NCBI GenBank assembly: GCA_005240015.1
Contig: SBBV01000411.1
Span: 1-6,295 of the forward strand
DNA from: Candidatus Odyssella thessalonicensis
GTDB taxonomy: Bacteria > Pseudomonadota > Alphaproteobacteria > Bin65
Reading direction: 5' to 3'
Length of the DNA: 6,295 bases
Below the pieces are notes generated by a model. That model did not search any database and had not been told where the DNA came from. It saw only the letters and a list, made by a program, of their open reading frames with translations. Position numbers and translations under genes: made by a program. Of this stretch, positions 5,150 through 6,295 are shown piece after piece. Within the stretch, counting starts at the first letter, position 1. Each line of letters opens with the position of its first letter.

Positions 5150-5182
5150 GGCGAATGCAGCACGCGCGGGCCAACTAGTGCA

Positions 5183-6295
5183 CTACATGTTCCGCCGATA
5201 CTGCCCGCCCACCTCGAACAGCGCGGTCGTGATCTGGCCGAGCGAGCAGACGCGGACGGCGTCCATCAGCACCGCGAACACGTTCTCGTTCCTGCGCGCC
5301 GCGTCCTGGAGGCGCGCGAGCATCACGGGGGCCTTGGCGGCGTTGCGCTGCTGGAACTCGCGCAGGCGCCGGAGCTGGCTCTGCTTCTCGTCTTCGGTGC
5401 CGCGGATGAGCGTCAGCGTCGTCTTCTCCGGCGGCGGATGGGGATTGAGGAAGGTGTTGACGCCGACGAGCGGAAGCGTGCCGTCGTGCTTCTGCTGCTC
5501 GTAGTAGAGCGATTCCTCCTGGATCAGGCCGCGTTGATAGCCGAGCTCCATGGCACCGAGCACGCCACCGCGCTCCGAGATGCGCTCGAATTCCTTCAGC
5601 ACCGCCTCCTCGACGAGGTCGGTCAGCTCCTCGACGATGAAGCTGCCCTGGTTGGGGTTCTCGTTCTTCGCGAGGCCCCACTCCTTGTTGATGATGAGCT
5701 GCACCGCGAGCGCGCGGCGCACCGACTCCTCGGTCGGCGTCGTGATCGCCTCGTCATAGGCGTTGGTGTGGAGGCTGTTGCAGTTGTCGTAGACGGCGAT
5801 CAGGGCCTGGAGCGTCGTGCGGATGTCGTTGAAGTCGTATTCCTGGGCGTGCAGCGAGCGCCCCGAGGTCTGCACGTGGTATTTGAGCTTCTGCGCGCGC
5901 TCGCTGGCGCCGTATTTCTCGCGCATCGCGATCGCCCAGATGCGCCGCGCCACGCGTCCCAGCACCGAGTATTCGGGATCCATCCCGTTCGAGAAGAAGA
6001 ACGAGAAGTTGGAGGCGAAATCGTCGACGTGCATGCCGCGCGCGAGGTAGGCCTCGGCGAAGGTGAAGCCGTTCGAGAGCGTGAGCGCCAGCTGCGTGAT
6101 CGGGTTCGCCCCGGCTTCGGCGATGTGATAGCCGGAGATCGAAACCGAGTAGAAATTCCGGACGCGGTTGTGGACGAAGTATTACTGGATGTCGCCCATC
6201 ACCTTGAGCGAGAACTCGGTCGAGAAGATGCAGGTGTTCTGGCCCTGATCTTCCTTCAAGATGTCCGCCTGCACCGTGCCGCGCACGTTCTCTAG
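5183..6295 (-). pseudogene. icmF: Fused isobutyryl-CoA mutase (IcmF), C-terminal part, with an in-frame TAA
   Basis: This is the C-terminal third (369 sense codons) of IcmF, the B12-dependent mutase that interconverts isobutyryl-CoA and n-butyryl-CoA and carries B12-binding, GTPase-chaperone and mutase domains in one chain of about 1,090 residues. The N-terminal part lies beyond the window. Diagnostic segments are [33 protein letters not shown] with the catalytic His (6125-6127), [60 protein letters not shown] and the typical end GGQYRRNM. Gln at 6239-6241 aligns with Arg207 of methylmalonyl-CoA mutase; Gln there marks the isobutyryl-CoA type. The frame carries TAA at 6182-6184, in GDIQ-stop-YFVHNRV, where relatives have Glu or Gln. 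Homology runs straight through in the same frame, so this is a single-base nonsense change or sequence error. If real, the catalytic barrel is cut and the enzyme is dead. The ATG at 6032-6034 is internal, not a true start. Confidence 0.9.

Noticed and set aside
5438..6295. A 285-codon open frame on the plus strand opposite icmF
   Set aside because: It mirrors the codons of the strongly conserved IcmF frame and is rich in Val, Leu, Arg, Glu and Asp without family features.
1..6295. CRISPR arrays, tRNA or rRNA genes, transposases, retron-like or phage genes
   Set aside because: I looked for direct repeat arrays, cloverleaf ends and recognisable recombinase or reverse transcriptase motifs and found none.

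Overview
The window is a GC-rich stretch of bacterial chromosome, probably from a member of the Pseudomonadota. An EcfG-type promoter motif (GGAAC-N16-CGTT) leans towards Alphaproteobacteria. The IcmF and DUF3309 proteins also occur in Betaproteobacteria, so the class is not settled. Most of the window has the look of ordinary housekeeping and accessory chromosome. The stretch from about 4000 to 5180 is visibly richer in A+T than both flanks and holds a toxin-antitoxin pair and an unrecognised, apparently broken gene.

Layout. 68-294 (minus): a small exported-looking protein that can only be read through one frameshift. 346-436: two hairpins that look like intrinsic terminators. 446-622 (minus): a DUF3309 membrane microprotein with a strong ribosome binding site, an 18-bp perfect palindrome just upstream of it and a general-stress (EcfG) promoter motif at 660-684. 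685-1000: no credible gene. 1002-1027: a perfect 11-bp hairpin with a GCAA loop, 25 bases beyond the end of the next gene. 1053-1787 (minus): a creatininase-family amidohydrolase of a divergent motif type. 1788-1959: a divergent intergenic region rich in inverted repeats. 1960-3999 (plus): a large multi-pass MscS-family mechanosensitive channel with a signal peptide. 4000-4076: a short convergent gap with nested inverted repeats. 4077-4588 (minus): a ParE-type toxin and its upstream antitoxin, overlapping by four bases. 4655-5134 (minus): an unrecognised reading frame split by one TGA. 5183-6295 (minus): the C-terminal part of a fused isobutyryl-CoA mutase (IcmF), whose reading frame carries an in-frame TAA at 6182-6184.

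The genes do not form one pathway. The DUF3309 gene and the MscS channel both fit envelope or osmotic stress. The ParE/antitoxin pair is a self-contained module. IcmF belongs to B12-dependent acyl-CoA metabolism. I see no clear new multi-gene system. The most useful observations are the nonsense codon in icmF, the compact EcfG promoter/palindrome/RBS arrangement ahead of the DUF3309 gene, the frameshift in the small exported protein, the split reading frame between icmF and the toxin-antitoxin pair, and the lost metal-ligand motif in the creatininase homologue.
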